A stretch of DNA of 64,000 nucleotides from Caballeronia calidae (GCF_900044055.2 NZ_FCOX02000002.1:186001-250000); one strand, 5' to 3'. Shown: positions 38,446 through 47,968, counted from the first letter of the stretch. Notes: a model not told the origin generated them from the sequence alone. Translations and numbers: made by a program.

Positions 38446-39135
38446 TCAGCCGGCCACCGGCAGCGTCTCGATCTCATATGCGTGCCGCAGCGTGCGCCCG
38501 AGAACGGGGTCTTCGAGCACGGTCTCGAAGCGCTGCGCCGGACGAATCCCGCCGATGGCCGCGAGCGTGCCGCACAGCATCGCGGTGCCATCGACGAACT
38601 CGCCGCCGCGTTGCGCGAACTGATCGAGCAGGTCCTGCGGCGAGCGCATCGCGGTCACCTTGCCTTCCTGATAGAGCACGCGCTCGCCGTCGATCGTCGC
38701 GTACGAACGCAACAGCAACTGATCCCAGTGACCGGCCACGTCGCTCAGGCGCCAGAGCGTGTTCGAGCAGGGCTTGTCGCACATCTGCTTCGACACGGTG
38801 ATGCCATAGGCTTCGACCTGCCGGTCCGTGTGATCCGATGCCACGCCGACATACACCTCGCCGCCGTCCTTCACCAGCACGAACTCCGCTTCGCCGCTGC
38901 TCTCCTCGCCCGTGACCTGCATCATCGGCGCGGGACCGAGGCGATCCGCTGCGACGCGATAAAACACCGGCGTATAAGCGGGCCGTTTGATGCCCAGCTC
39001 TTCGAGCTCGCGGATGTGCTTCTCCATCGCTTCGGTGTCGCGTCCGGTCCAGCCCGCGATGACGAGCGTGTCGATTGAAATGTCGCGCTCGATGCTGCCG
39101 TCGCGGTCTTCGATGTTGAATGTGATGGCTTTCAT
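38446..39135 (-). CDS. DUF2848 family protein
   Basis: A 229-residue soluble protein of the uncharacterised DUF2848 family, probably an enzyme. Recognisable segments are GPAPMMQVTGEESSGEAEFV, GVASDHTDRQVEAYGI with a clustered D-H-T-D, and SKQMCDKPCSNTLW with two cysteines. AAAGGAG lies before the ATG at 39135. It sits inside an importer-plus-catabolism operon between the binding protein and livG, so it probably acts on the imported compound or its product. The reaction is unknown. Confidence 0.82.
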   Translation of the reverse strand: MKAITFNIEDRDGSIERDISIDTLVIAGWTGRDTEAMEKHIRELEELGIKRPAYTPVFYRVAADRLGPAPMMQVTGEESSGEAEFVLVKDGGEVYVGVASDHTDRQVEAYGITVSKQMCDKPCSNTLWRLSDVAGHWDQLLLRSYATIDGERVLYQEGKVTAMRSPQDLLDQFAQRGGEFVDGTAMLCGTLAAIGGIRPAQRFETVLEDPVLGRTLRHAYEIETLPVAG

Positions 39136-39146
39136 GTGTGGCTCCT

Positions 39147-40373
39147 TTATTTCCCGGCGACGACTTTCCCCGCGACGAGCGGGCAATGGCTCGCGCTGAG
39201 CGGCGCATACGCGTCCTGCGCGGAAATCGTCTGCTTGATCGTGTAGTAATCCCAGGGCTTCTTCGATTGCTCCGGGCTCTTGACCTCGGCGATGTACATG
39301 TCGTGCACCATGAGGCCATCGGCGCGAATCACGCCGTTGGTCGCGAAGAAATCGTTCACGGGCGTCTTGCGCATCTGCGCGAGCACGGCGTCGGATGCAT
39401 CGGTGCCGCTCGCCTGCACGGCCTTCAGGTAATGCAGCGTCGACGAATACACGCCCGCCTGGATGAACGTCGGCATGCGGCCGGTCTTCGCATGGAAGCG
39501 CTGCGACCAGGCGCGGCTCGCGTCGTCGCGGTCCCAGTAGAACGGCGTCGTCAGCATCATTGCCTGAGCGGACTTGAGGCCGAGACTGTGGACATCGCTG
39601 ATGAACATTTGCAGGCCTGCGATCTTCTGCTTGCCCGGCGCGTTGATGCCGAACTCGCGCGCCGTCTTGATCGCGTTGACGGTGTCCGCGCCCGCGTTGG
39701 CGAGGCCGATGACCTTCGCGTGCGACGCCTGCGCCTGCAGCAGATTCGACGACAGATCCGCCGCGTGCATCGGATGCTTCGATTCGCCGAGCACCTTGCC
39801 GCCCGCCGCGTTCAATGCCGTCGCCGAATCGTTCTTCAGCGACGCGCCGAGCGCATAGTCGACGGTCAGGAAGTACCACGAGTTGTCGCCGGCGCGCGCC
39901 ATCGCCTTCACGAGGCTCGTCGTCAGCGCAAAGGTGTCGTACGAGTACTGGATCGTGTACGGCGAGCACGCTTCGTTGCTCAGCTTGGTCGTGCCCGCGC
40001 CGCTCGCAATGGCAATGCGATGCTTCTCCTTCGCCACGTTCGACACCGCGAGCGCCACCGAAGACGGCAACAGGTCCTGCACCATATCGACCTGCTGGTT
40101 GTCGAACCATTCGCGCGCGACGGTCGCGGCGACATCGGTCTTGTTCTGATGATCCGCGCTGATCACCTTGACGGGTGCGCCGAGCACCTTGCCGCCGAAA
40201 TCGTCGACGGCCATCTGCGCCGCGACGACCGAGCCTTTCCCGCCGATATCCGAAAAGATCGACGACATGTCGGTGAGCACGCCGATCTTCACCACGCCGT
40301 CGCTGATATCGGCCGCGCTGGCCGTCATCGAGACGGCGGCGGACAACGCAGTGCACGCGAGTTGCCTGAACAT
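39147..40373 (-). CDS. ABC substrate-binding protein (LivK-like)
   Basis: A 408-residue periplasmic binding protein of the type I (branched-chain amino acid/amide/aromatic) class. The signal peptide MFRQLACTALSAAVSMTASA is followed by the mature start ADISDGVVKIGVLTDMSSIF. The family hallmark SYDTFALTTSLVKAM and the VDYALGASLKND strand are present. It supplies the Liv-type importer of the operon. Proteins with this GVLTDMSS opening often bind aromatic acids or amides in Burkholderiales, but the ligand is unproven. Confidence 0.93.
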   Translation of the reverse strand: MFRQLACTALSAAVSMTASAADISDGVVKIGVLTDMSSIFSDIGGKGSVVAAQMAVDDFGGKVLGAPVKVISADHQNKTDVAATVAREWFDNQQVDMVQDLLPSSVALAVSNVAKEKHRIAIASGAGTTKLSNEACSPYTIQYSYDTFALTTSLVKAMARAGDNSWYFLTVDYALGASLKNDSATALNAAGGKVLGESKHPMHAADLSSNLLQAQASHAKVIGLANAGADTVNAIKTAREFGINAPGKQKIAGLQMFISDVHSLGLKSAQAMMLTTPFYWDRDDASRAWSQRFHAKTGRMPTFIQAGVYSSTLHYLKAVQASGTDASDAVLAQMRKTPVNDFFATNGVIRADGLMVHDMYIAEVKSPEQSKKPWDYYTIKQTISAQDAYAPLSASHCPLVAGKVVAGK

Positions 40374-40410
40374 GGAAGTCTCCTTGATATGTATTCGGAA
40401 GTGCGCCGCG

Positions 40411-41754
40411 TCAATGCGAACGCACGACTGCTTCGACGCCGGCGCCCATCGCGAGCAACGGGCGATCGCTCATGTGCCGGCCCATCAACATCAGTCCCAC
40501 GGGTGCGTCGCCGTTCGCGTGACACGGGATCGAGACCGAGCACAGATCGAGCATGTTGGCGATCGACGGATTGCGCAGCAGCAGGCGATTCGTCGCCGTG
40601 TACGCAGGTTCATCGTCGAGATCGGCGATGCGCGGCGCGACGATCGGCACCGTCGGGCAGACGATGGCATCGAAGGGCCGCAGTTCGTCGTCGGCTTGCC
40701 GGCATAGCTGCCCGCGCAGCGCGCGATTGCGCAGATACTCCGCGGTGCTGTGCTCGCTGCCGAGCCTGATGCGGGAAATCACGCGCGGGTCGTAATCGTC
40801 GGCATGACGTTTGATCATCCCGACGTGCCACGCCCACGCTTCAGCCGCAACGAGGCCGCCATGCTGGCCGAGCGTCGCGAGATGCTTCCAGCTCTCGAAC
40901 GAGACTTCATGCACGATCGCGCCCGCCGCCGTCAAACGTGCGATTGCACGCTCGAACGTCGCGGCGACGTGGGCATCCATGTCGTCGAGCACGATGTGCT
41001 TCGGCATGGCGAAGCGCAGCCCGCTCAACGGCAGCGGCATGACCGCAGCCGGTTCGGTGTCGCCGGCCATGATCGAATCGAGCGCGGCGCAGCACGCCAC
41101 GCTGGATGCGATCGAACCGATCGAGTCATAGCTCGACGACAACGGCAACGCACCTTCCAGCGGAACGCGCGCGGCAGTCGGCTTGAAACCGGCGAGTCCG
41201 CACAGCGCAGCGGGAATGCGGCACGAGCCGCCGGTATCCGATCCGATCGCCGCGGCGGCCATGCCATCCGTCACCGACACCGCCGCGCCCGACGACGAGC
41301 CGCCCGGAATGCGCGCCGCGTGTCTGTCGAACGGATTCGCGGGCGTGCCGTAATGCGGATTGATGCCGAGGCCCGAGTACGCGAACTCCGTCATGTTGGT
41401 GCGGCCGACGAACACGGCGCCCGCCGCACGCAATCGGCCTATCGCGAGCGCGTCGCGCGTGGCGACCTGCTCCGGCAGAATCCGGCTGCCGGCGCGCGTG
41501 ATTTCGCCCTGCACGTCGAAGAGATCCTTCACCGAGATCGGAATGCCCGCGAGCGGACCGGCGACGCCATGAAGACGCAATGCATCGCTTGCCGCTGCCT
41601 GGGCCTTCGCCGCGGCACTCACGCCGTAGGGAAAGACGCGCCGGCCTTCGCCCGCGTCATCGCCGATTCGTTCGATGCACGACGCGAGAAGCGAGGTGGC
41701 ATCGAGACGTCCATCGGCGAGCTGGGCGCGCAATGTTTCGAGAGCGGGCAGCAT
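40411..41754 (-). CDS. Amidase signature family hydrolase
   Basis: A 447-residue amidase of the AtzF/GatA signature class. The Ser-Ser-Lys catalytic triad is present: lysine in GIPISVKDLFDVQG (about 77), the first serine in RIPGGSSSGAAVSV and the nucleophile in GSDTGGSCRIPAALCGL. It should cleave a C-N amide bond and release ammonia or an amine. The ATG at 41754 follows the cupin stop after two bases; the frame open beyond it lies inside the cupin gene. Confidence 0.93.
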   Translation of the reverse strand: MLPALETLRAQLADGRLDATSLLASCIERIGDDAGEGRRVFPYGVSAAAKAQAAASDALRLHGVAGPLAGIPISVKDLFDVQGEITRAGSRILPEQVATRDALAIGRLRAAGAVFVGRTNMTEFAYSGLGINPHYGTPANPFDRHAARIPGGSSSGAAVSVTDGMAAAAIGSDTGGSCRIPAALCGLAGFKPTAARVPLEGALPLSSSYDSIGSIASSVACCAALDSIMAGDTEPAAVMPLPLSGLRFAMPKHIVLDDMDAHVAATFERAIARLTAAGAIVHEVSFESWKHLATLGQHGGLVAAEAWAWHVGMIKRHADDYDPRVISRIRLGSEHSTAEYLRNRALRGQLCRQADDELRPFDAIVCPTVPIVAPRIADLDDEPAYTATNRLLLRNPSIANMLDLCSVSIPCHANGDAPVGLMLMGRHMSDRPLLAMGAGVEAVVRSH

Positions 41755-41756
41755 GA

Positions 41757-42143
41757 TCAGGCCGGATCGTAGTAATGCACTTCGAGGAGCACGCAGCCGC
41801 CGTGCGACTTGAACGGCCCATGCCACGCGCCCGGCGGACGCACCGCATACGTGTAGCCTTCGAATGGCTTGCCGCCCTCGCCTTTATCGTCGTTGCCGAC
41901 CGTGAGATCGCCTTCGACGAGAAACACTTCCTCCCAATAGTCGTGGACGAACGGCTTCGTCGTGTACATCCCCGCGGGCAGGCGCAGAAGACGCGTGCGG
42001 CTGCCGCGCTTGTTGTCGGTATCGAGCGCGCCGGAGAGGATCAGCTCCTGTGCGCCGGAACCGGGCGCATAACCTTCCGGCAGTTGCCAGCCGTCGGCCA
42101 TGTCGAGTCCGTGGAACTCGTCGTGAAGTTTGTTGATAGCCAT
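41757..42143 (-). CDS. Cupin-domain protein
   Basis: A 128-residue single-domain cupin, either a small metal-dependent enzyme or a lyase. The first cupin motif is HDYWEEVFLVEGDL; its canonical second histidine is not obvious. The second motif is PPGAWHGPFKSHGG. AAAGGAG precedes the ATG at 42143. It lies between the flavin monooxygenase and the amidase, so it may act on the ring or side chain of the oxidised product. Reaction unknown. Confidence 0.87.
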   Translation of the reverse strand: MAINKLHDEFHGLDMADGWQLPEGYAPGSGAQELILSGALDTDNKRGSRTRLLRLPAGMYTTKPFVHDYWEEVFLVEGDLTVGNDDKGEGGKPFEGYTYAVRPPGAWHGPFKSHGGCVLLEVHYYDPA

Positions 42144-42172
42144 GTGTGTTTCTCCTTTGGGAAAGTCTGGAT

Positions 42173-43654
42173 TCAGGCGGCCTGGCGCGTCTTCGCCAGT
42201 TCGGCATCGAGCGAATAGCTGGACAGCATGTTGTCGACGAGACCCGTGGCGCGGCGCCAGTCATAGCTGCGATACGCATGACCCTTGGTCACGAACGACG
42301 CGCCCGCATAGAACAACTCGTATTGGTTATGACGCGATGCGAACTCCGAGCCGACGGCGTCCCACGCGAGCTTGAAGAACTTCACGCGTTCTTCGGCGCT
42401 GCAGACCGGCGACTTCTGCGTCTTCTCGATGATGCGTGCGAGATCGGGATTCTCGAAGTCGTGCACGCTCGACGGCAGCATGATCATTCCGCCGCCCGCG
42501 AGTTCGCGCAGCGTGGTGAGGATCTTCGAATAGAGCTGCTGCGTGAGCACCTGCGAGCTGTAGAGCATGTTGCGATCGGGCACGTAGTAACCGTTGACGA
42601 TGCTGCCCTTCGCTTCCATGCCGTACACATAGGCCTCGACCATCGATGCTTCCGACGCGAGCTGGCCCAGCGTCTCGCGCACTTGCGGAAACGCATTCGT
42701 GCCGTTGACCTCCGAAATCTTGAGACCGAGGCCGACGAGAAAGCGCAGCTTCGTCATCAGGCGCACCTGGCACTGATAGTTCTGGTAGACGTGCGCGGGC
42801 GTCGCATGGAACTGCTTCGCGCACATGGAGACATCGCCCGCGACGAAGATCCGCTCCCACGGCACCTTCACGTCGTCGAAATAGAGCACTGCATCGTTCT
42901 CGTCGTAGCGGCTCGACAGCGGGTTGTCGAACACCGACTGCGCGTGCTCTTCGTACGACTTGCGCGACATCACCTTCATGCCCTTCGCGTTCATCGGAAT
43001 CGCGAACGACAGCGCGTACATCTCGTCGCCTTCGCGCAGCGGCTGAATGCAACTGCAGAAGACTTCGTTCGCCATGATGCCGCTCGTCGCGAGCATCTTC
43101 GCGCCGCGCACCGTGATGCCTTCCGCATCCTGATCGACGATGCCCACGGCGAGATACTTGTCTTCCTGCTCGTGCGCCGACTTCGACTGATTCGCCTGCG
43201 GATTGACGATCACGTAGGTCAGGAAGAGATCGTTGTCGCGGGCGTACTTGTAGTAGTCGCGCAGCGCGCCGGCGCGGGCCGGGTCGTACTGCTCGAAGAG
43301 GTCGATGCCCATGACCATGCCCGAGATGCACGACGCGACGTGATCCGGCGAGCGGCCCATGAAACCGAAGTGCAGTTCCGTCCACGCTTCGAGCGCGGAA
43401 CGCCGCTCGACCAGTTGCTCGTAGGATGTCGGCAGTTCCCAGATGCGGCTCACGCGATTGCCCGAATCCGGTGAAACGAACGTCATCTTCTCGACGTTTT
43501 CCGGGCGCGCCTGATAGTCGTAAAGGCTCGCGTAGCTGCGAATGGAATTGCGGAATGCAGGGTGCGCGGTGACGTCGCCGACCGCCTTGCCGTCGAGATA
43601 AACCTGACGTCCGTCGCGCAATGACGCAATGTGTTGAGTGCCGTTCTTGATCAT
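42173..43654 (-). CDS. FADH2-dependent monooxygenase, HpaB family
   Basis: A 493-residue oxygenase component of a two-component flavin monooxygenase of the 4-hydroxyphenylacetate 3-hydroxylase family (acyl-CoA dehydrogenase fold). Typical features are GRSPDHVASCISGMVMGIDL, the flavin-site stretch VRGAKMLATSGIMANEV and KVPWERIFVAGDVSMC. It hydroxylates a phenolic or heteroaromatic ring with O2 and reduced FAD. The neighbouring reductase would supply FADH2. GGAGAA lies before the start. Substrate unknown; the operon does not encode homoprotocatechuate enzymes, so plain 4-hydroxyphenylacetate is unlikely. Confidence 0.92.
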   Translation of the reverse strand: MIKNGTQHIASLRDGRQVYLDGKAVGDVTAHPAFRNSIRSYASLYDYQARPENVEKMTFVSPDSGNRVSRIWELPTSYEQLVERRSALEAWTELHFGFMGRSPDHVASCISGMVMGIDLFEQYDPARAGALRDYYKYARDNDLFLTYVIVNPQANQSKSAHEQEDKYLAVGIVDQDAEGITVRGAKMLATSGIMANEVFCSCIQPLREGDEMYALSFAIPMNAKGMKVMSRKSYEEHAQSVFDNPLSSRYDENDAVLYFDDVKVPWERIFVAGDVSMCAKQFHATPAHVYQNYQCQVRLMTKLRFLVGLGLKISEVNGTNAFPQVRETLGQLASEASMVEAYVYGMEAKGSIVNGYYVPDRNMLYSSQVLTQQLYSKILTTLRELAGGGMIMLPSSVHDFENPDLARIIEKTQKSPVCSAEERVKFFKLAWDAVGSEFASRHNQYELFYAGASFVTKGHAYRSYDWRRATGLVDNMLSSYSLDAELAKTRQAA

Positions 43655-43685
43655 GGTGTTCTCCTGGATGAGTTCGTCCGCCGTT

Positions 43686-44216
43686 TCAGGCCGACGCTGC
43701 GTGTACGCCGTTGAGCGTGTGATAGCGGCCGCCGAAGAAAATGAGCGGACGTCCTTGCGAGCGCGTCTGATGACGCGTCACGCGGCCGACGAAGATCACG
43801 TGGTCGCCGCCGTCGTATTGCGCATAGGGCTCGCATTCGAAAGTCGCGAGGGTGTCGGGAAGCAGGACCGGTTCGTCGCACGAGTCGTTTGCCGCGTCGC
43901 GCCAGCCCCATTTGTCGCCGTTGGCCTTCGCGAAGCGGTTCGACATGTCCTGCTGCGACTCTTCGAGCACGTTGACCGCATAGCTGCCGGCCACGCACAG
44001 ATCGGCGAGGCTCAGGCTTCGGCGGTCCACCGAAAACAGAATCAGCGGCGGATCGAGCGACACCGAATTGAACGACGCGACCGTCATGCCGATCGGCGCT
44101 CCTTCGCGCCTCGGCGCCGTGATGACCGCGACACCCGTCGCGAACATGGCCAACGCTGACCGGAACTGACGCTGCACTTCCGGATCGATGCTCGCCCGTA
44201 CGATGCTGTCTTTCAT
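43686..44216 (-). CDS. Flavin reductase (HpaC-like)
   Basis: A 176-residue split-barrel flavin reductase that makes FADH2 (or FMNH2) for the adjoining monooxygenase. The family's signature FATGVAVITAPR is followed by IGMTVASFNSVSLDPPLILF, and the C-terminal half has FECEPYAQYDGGDHVIFVGRV with the GDH motif. GGAG precedes the ATG at 44216. It is the first gene of the ten-gene operon. Confidence 0.92.
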   Translation of the reverse strand: MKDSIVRASIDPEVQRQFRSALAMFATGVAVITAPRREGAPIGMTVASFNSVSLDPPLILFSVDRRSLSLADLCVAGSYAVNVLEESQQDMSNRFAKANGDKWGWRDAANDSCDEPVLLPDTLATFECEPYAQYDGGDHVIFVGRVTRHQTRSQGRPLIFFGGRYHTLNGVHAASA

Positions 44217-44264
44217 CTCGCTCTCCTTCGCGCCGCGCCGCCGGCGACGCTTTCGTAAAACCAC

Positions 44265-44362
44265 ACAAAGCCTTGTTATTTAGCTTTGTTTCTTAGCTTT
44301 CATTAAATGCCAACGGATCGCGTCGTTCAAGCTATCGTTTACCCTCGGCAAAAAAGCTTTGT
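44265..44362. promoter_or_regulatory. Divergent control region with GCTTTGT repeats
   Basis: ACAAAGC (44265-44271) and GCTTTGT (44283-44289) form an inverted repeat close to the operon start, and a further GCTTTGT lies at 44356-44362. The stretch is AT-rich compared with its surroundings. This gap separates the catabolic operon from the cysteine desulfurase and most likely holds both promoters. The repeats are candidate operators; the MarR protein encoded at 46.2 kb is one possible ligand-binder. Confidence 0.5.
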
Positions 44363-44469
44363 ATGAAAGACAACCCTACTCGACGAATGGGTGTTGACCA
44401 GAGGAAGCAAGGGGCCGGGCTACACTTCGGCCAACTTCCTGAAGATGGCCCTGCACTGGAGCACGACCG

Positions 44470-45681
44470 ATGACCTCACGCCCCATCTACATGGACTACA
44501 GCGCGACGACGCCCGTCGATCCGCGCGTGGTCGACAAAATGCTTCCGTACCTTTACGAGCGCTTCGGCAATCCGGCATCGCGCAGCCACGCTTATGGCTG
44601 GGAAGCGGAAGAAGCGGTGGAAACCGCGCGCCGCCATGTCGCCGCTCTGCTGCATGCGGACCCGCGCGAAATCGTCTGGACGTCGGGCGCGACCGAAGGC
44701 AACAATCTCGCGATCAAGGGCGCGGCGAACTTCTATAAGGCGCGGGGCCGTCACATCGTGACGGTGAAGACCGAGCACAAGGCGGTGCTGGATACGTGCC
44801 GCGAACTGGAACGGCAAGGGTTCGACGTCACGTATCTCGACGTTGGGCACGACGGATTGCTCGATGTCGCCGCGGTGCGCGCGGCGCTACGCGCGGATAC
44901 GGTTCTCGTGTCCGTCATGATGGTCAACAACGAGACCGGCGTGATACAGCCGATCGCCGACATCGGCGCGATGTGCCGCGAAAAGGGCATCCTGTTTCAT
45001 TGCGACGCGGTGCAGGCGGCGGGCAAGATCGCCATCGATGTCGGCGCGCTCAACGTCGATCTGCTGACGGTCACCGCGCACAAGGTCTATGGCCCGAAAG
45101 GCATCGGTGCGCTGTATGTGCGGCGCAGGCCGCGCGTGCGCATCGAAGCGCAGATGCACGGCGGCGGTCACGAACGCGGCATGCGATCGGGCACGCTGCC
45201 GACGCATCAGATCGTCGGAATGGGCGAAGCGTTTCGGCTCGCGCAGGAAGAGATGGACGGTGAAAGCCGGCGGGTCGGTGCGTTGCGCGACCGGCTGCTC
45301 GCAGGGCTTCTGCAGTTGGACGAGGTCTATGTCAACGGCGACCTGACGCAGCGCATCGCGCACAACCTGAACGTCAGCTTCAATTTCGTCGAAGGCGAAT
45401 CGCTCATCATGGGCATCAAGGGTGTCGCGGTGTCGTCGGGGTCGGCGTGCACGTCGGCGTCGCTGGAACCGTCATACGTGTTGCGCGCGCTCGGCCGCAG
45501 CGATGAACTGGCGCATAGCTCGATCCGCTTCACGCTCGGCCGCTTCACGACCGAAGAGGAAGTCGATGACGTGATCCGCCAGGTGCAGGAGACCGTGACA
45601 AGGTTACGCGCGCTGAGCCCGCTGTGGGATATGCATCTGGAAGGCATCGACCTGAACACGATCCAGTGGGCCGAGCATTGA
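44470..45681 (+). CDS. Stand-alone IscS-like cysteine desulfurase
   Basis: A 403-residue PLP enzyme of class V that takes sulfur from cysteine. It begins [20 protein letters not shown], the PLP lysine is in [19 protein letters not shown], and the active-site cysteine loop is [20 protein letters not shown], which classes it as IscS/NifS type. The full housekeeping isc set (iscR, iscU, hscBA, fdx) is absent around it. It may be a second copy that serves a particular sulfur acceptor. GGAG lies eight bases before the ATG. Confidence 0.93.
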   Translation: MTSRPIYMDYSATTPVDPRVVDKMLPYLYERFGNPASRSHAYGWEAEEAVETARRHVAALLHADPREIVWTSGATEGNNLAIKGAANFYKARGRHIVTVKTEHKAVLDTCRELERQGFDVTYLDVGHDGLLDVAAVRAALRADTVLVSVMMVNNETGVIQPIADIGAMCREKGILFHCDAVQAAGKIAIDVGALNVDLLTVTAHKVYGPKGIGALYVRRRPRVRIEAQMHGGGHERGMRSGTLPTHQIVGMGEAFRLAQEEMDGESRRVGALRDRLLAGLLQLDEVYVNGDLTQRIAHNLNVSFNFVEGESLIMGIKGVAVSSGSACTSASLEPSYVLRALGRSDELAHSSIRFTLGRFTTEEEVDDVIRQVQETVTRLRALSPLWDMHLEGIDLNTIQWAEH

Positions 45682-45701
45682 GCATGCAGCCCGCGTGGCG
45701 C

Positions 45702-46244
45702 TCACGACTTATCCTGCCGTGCGATCAGATGCGAGAGATCGAGTGTTGCGCGATCGCCATTGGCGACGAGCCGGTCGACGACCGAGCACAGCGCCTTGAA
45801 CTCGGTCTTCGTCACGCCTTCGAACAGCACGTTGTTGATGCGCTGCTGCGTCGCGGCGAGTTCGCGGAGCAGCTTCGTCCCGTTCGATGTCACGGTGAGG
45901 CGCATCTTGCGCTTGTCGTCGGGGTCCGAGCGCTTGTCGATGAAGCCGAGCTTCTTGAGCTTGCCGGTTTCGATCGTGACGAACGCGCCGCTCAGATGCA
46001 GATGGTCCGCGAGCCGGTTCACCGTCACCGACTCGCCGTGCGAAAGATGCGCGACGGAGACGAGCAGCGAATACTGGATACCGGTCAGGCCGATGAGCGT
46101 CCCGAAGCCGTCGCGCACGGACAGAAGCCGGGCCGCGAATGGCAGGAGACCGTTGATCAGATGGCGGAATTCCGTGTCCGTCCCGTCGACGAGACACGCT
46201 GGATTGGTTATCGTCAGAGCGGATTCGTCGATCTGCTTCGGCAT
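45702..46244 (-). CDS. MarR-family transcriptional regulator
   Basis: A 180-residue winged-helix regulator. The DNA-binding part reads GESVTVNRLADHLHLSGAFVTIETGKLKKLGFIDKRSDPDDKRKMRL, with the usual MarR wing D-D-K-R-K. GGAG ten bases upstream favours the ATG at 46244; a TTG at 46253 overlaps that site. It is divergent from the NTF2-isochorismatase gene across an 81-bp AT-rich gap and probably controls it, perhaps also the catabolic operon. Confidence 0.9.
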   Translation of the reverse strand: MPKQIDESALTITNPACLVDGTDTEFRHLINGLLPFAARLLSVRDGFGTLIGLTGIQYSLLVSVAHLSHGESVTVNRLADHLHLSGAFVTIETGKLKKLGFIDKRSDPDDKRKMRLTVTSNGTKLLRELAATQQRINNVLFEGVTKTEFKALCSVVDRLVANGDRATLDLSHLIARQDKS

Positions 46245-46325
46245 GACACTCAAACTCCTGGATGCTAATGTAGTTACCTTTTAAAAATAATTATACGGCA
46301 AAGCTTGGAATAGGAGATTTTAGCC

Positions 46326-47411
46326 ATGAATCCTGCAATATCGACCTCTTCTGTCCGGTCGCTGCTGGAATGTTATATCCGCGCGAAGGATCAGAACCAG
46401 CCCGATCTGATCTTCGACTGCTTCGCCGCCGATGCCGAACTGACGTTCGACATCGCGACCGATGCAATCGATTTTCCGCGCAGCGTGACCGGCGCCGCGG
46501 CGATCGCCAAAACGCTGGTCGCGGACTTCGGCGAGCGGTTCGATCGCTGCCGCACTTATTACGTGTGTGCCGCGCCGGAAGTGGATGCGGATGGCATCTG
46601 CACGATGCCGTGGCTCGTCGCGATGCGACAGAAGGACAACGGCTCGCTGCGGTTCGGAAGAGGCGAATATCGGTGGCGCATCGCGCGCATGGGCGACGGG
46701 TCCGACAGAATCGTCGGGTTGCATATCGCTATCGAGCGCATGGATACGATCGACGATCCGGGCTCGGTCAGGCTTCGGTCCTTGCAGGACACGCTGAATT
46801 ATCCGTGGCTCACACCGGCGGAACTGGTGTCGCACGGCGCGTTGCAGATTCCGCCAATCACGCCGGCGAAAACCGCGCTCATCGTCATGCATTATCAGAC
46901 CGACATTCTCGGTCTCTTTCCATCGGTCGCGCCGGACTTGATCGCCAACACGCGCACACTATGCGACGCAGCGCGGAGCAAAGGCGTCTGCGTCTATTTC
47001 GCCAATCTGCGGTTCAGTCCGGGCTATCCGGAAGTCAGCCCATTGAACAAGAATGGGCAGGGAATCAAACGGCTTGGTCTCTTCGTCGAGGACCGGATCG
47101 CGCCGGAACTGGGCCAAACGGCCGATGAACCGCTCATCGTCGCGCACCGAGCCAGCGTGTTCTTCGGCACCGATCTCGAGGCGCGACTCTCGGCACGAGG
47201 CGTCGATTCGCTGATCATGGTCGGCATTGCGTCGACCGGTGTCGTGCTGTCGTCGGTCGCGTATGCGAGCGATGCGGACTTCCGCCTGTACACGGTCAAG
47301 GATTGTTGTTACGACCCGGATCAGGTGGTGCATGAACATTTGTTCTCCACCGCATTCGATTCGCGTACGACCGTGCTGTCGCTCGCGGATGCCTTGCTGT
47401 TGCTTGCCTAG
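46326..47411 (+). CDS. NTF2-like/isochorismatase-fold fusion protein
   Basis: A 361-residue two-domain protein. Residues 1-150 are a SnoaL/NTF2-like cone (SLLECYIRAKDQNQPDLIFD, then RGEYRWRIAR). Residues 175-361 are an isochorismatase-fold domain starting KTALIVMHYQTDILGLFP. The classical Asp-Lys-Cys triad is missing: the first Asp is His in VMHYQ, the Lys is His in VAHRASVFFGT, and the Cys position is Val in IASTGVVLSSV. The domain belongs to the Cys-less subgroup and may bind rather than hydrolyse. AGGAGA precedes the ATG. Confidence 0.87.
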   Translation: MNPAISTSSVRSLLECYIRAKDQNQPDLIFDCFAADAELTFDIATDAIDFPRSVTGAAAIAKTLVADFGERFDRCRTYYVCAAPEVDADGICTMPWLVAMRQKDNGSLRFGRGEYRWRIARMGDGSDRIVGLHIAIERMDTIDDPGSVRLRSLQDTLNYPWLTPAELVSHGALQIPPITPAKTALIVMHYQTDILGLFPSVAPDLIANTRTLCDAARSKGVCVYFANLRFSPGYPEVSPLNKNGQGIKRLGLFVEDRIAPELGQTADEPLIVAHRASVFFGTDLEARLSARGVDSLIMVGIASTGVVLSSVAYASDADFRLYTVKDCCYDPDQVVHEHLFSTAFDSRTTVLSLADALLLLA

Positions 47412-47458
47412 CGGTTCGATGACGTCCGCGCGCCGTTTGAACAACACGATATGACGCA

Positions 47459-47914
47459 TCATGCTTTCGGCGCCAGGTGATAACCGCGTCCTTCGTAATC
47501 GAAATCGACGAGTTCGTTGATCTCGACATCCTTTTGCGCGGGAGAAGCGTAGTACGCGCGAATCTCGCGGATCAGGCCCGATGCTTCATCGAAGACATAC
47601 CATTGGTCTCCACGCAGCGCGGTGCCCGCTTTCGACTTCCAGTGCGTCCACTCGATCACGGCCTCGTGGCTGTCGTGGCTCACGAGAATCTTTTCGATGG
47701 TCCATTGCGAGCCCAGGTTCTCGACGCACCATTGCCACTTGCGTGCGATCGTGTCCGCGCTGCGCCACGGAATGTCCGGCAGACCCGAGGGAAAGTAATG
47801 CACCGCATCGGGCGTGAAGCAGGAAACCAGCTTGTCGTAGTCGGCTTCGTTGCAGGCATCGAAGTAGCGGCGAATCAGTGCGGCGTATTTCGCCTGATCG
47901 ACTGCGGCCATCAT
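47459..47914 (-). CDS. NTF2/SnoaL-like protein
   Basis: A 151-residue single-domain NTF2-fold protein. It shows YAALIRRYFDACNEADYDKLVSCF, FTPDAVHYFPSG and the C-terminal RAYYASPAQ, the usual SnoaL pattern with a central tryptophan-rich cavity (KWQWCVEN). Such proteins are small isomerases, hydrolases or binding proteins. AAGGAG lies before the ATG at 47914. It faces the fusion gene, whose N-terminal domain has the same fold, so the two may act on related compounds. Function unknown. Confidence 0.85.
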   Translation of the reverse strand: MMAAVDQAKYAALIRRYFDACNEADYDKLVSCFTPDAVHYFPSGLPDIPWRSADTIARKWQWCVENLGSQWTIEKILVSHDSHEAVIEWTHWKSKAGTALRGDQWYVFDEASGLIREIRAYYASPAQKDVEINELVDFDYEGRGYHLAPKA

Positions 47915-47968
47915 TGCGCTCCTTTTCCGAACACGGGTTTGATCTCGGGATGTCCATCGGCGAGCCAG

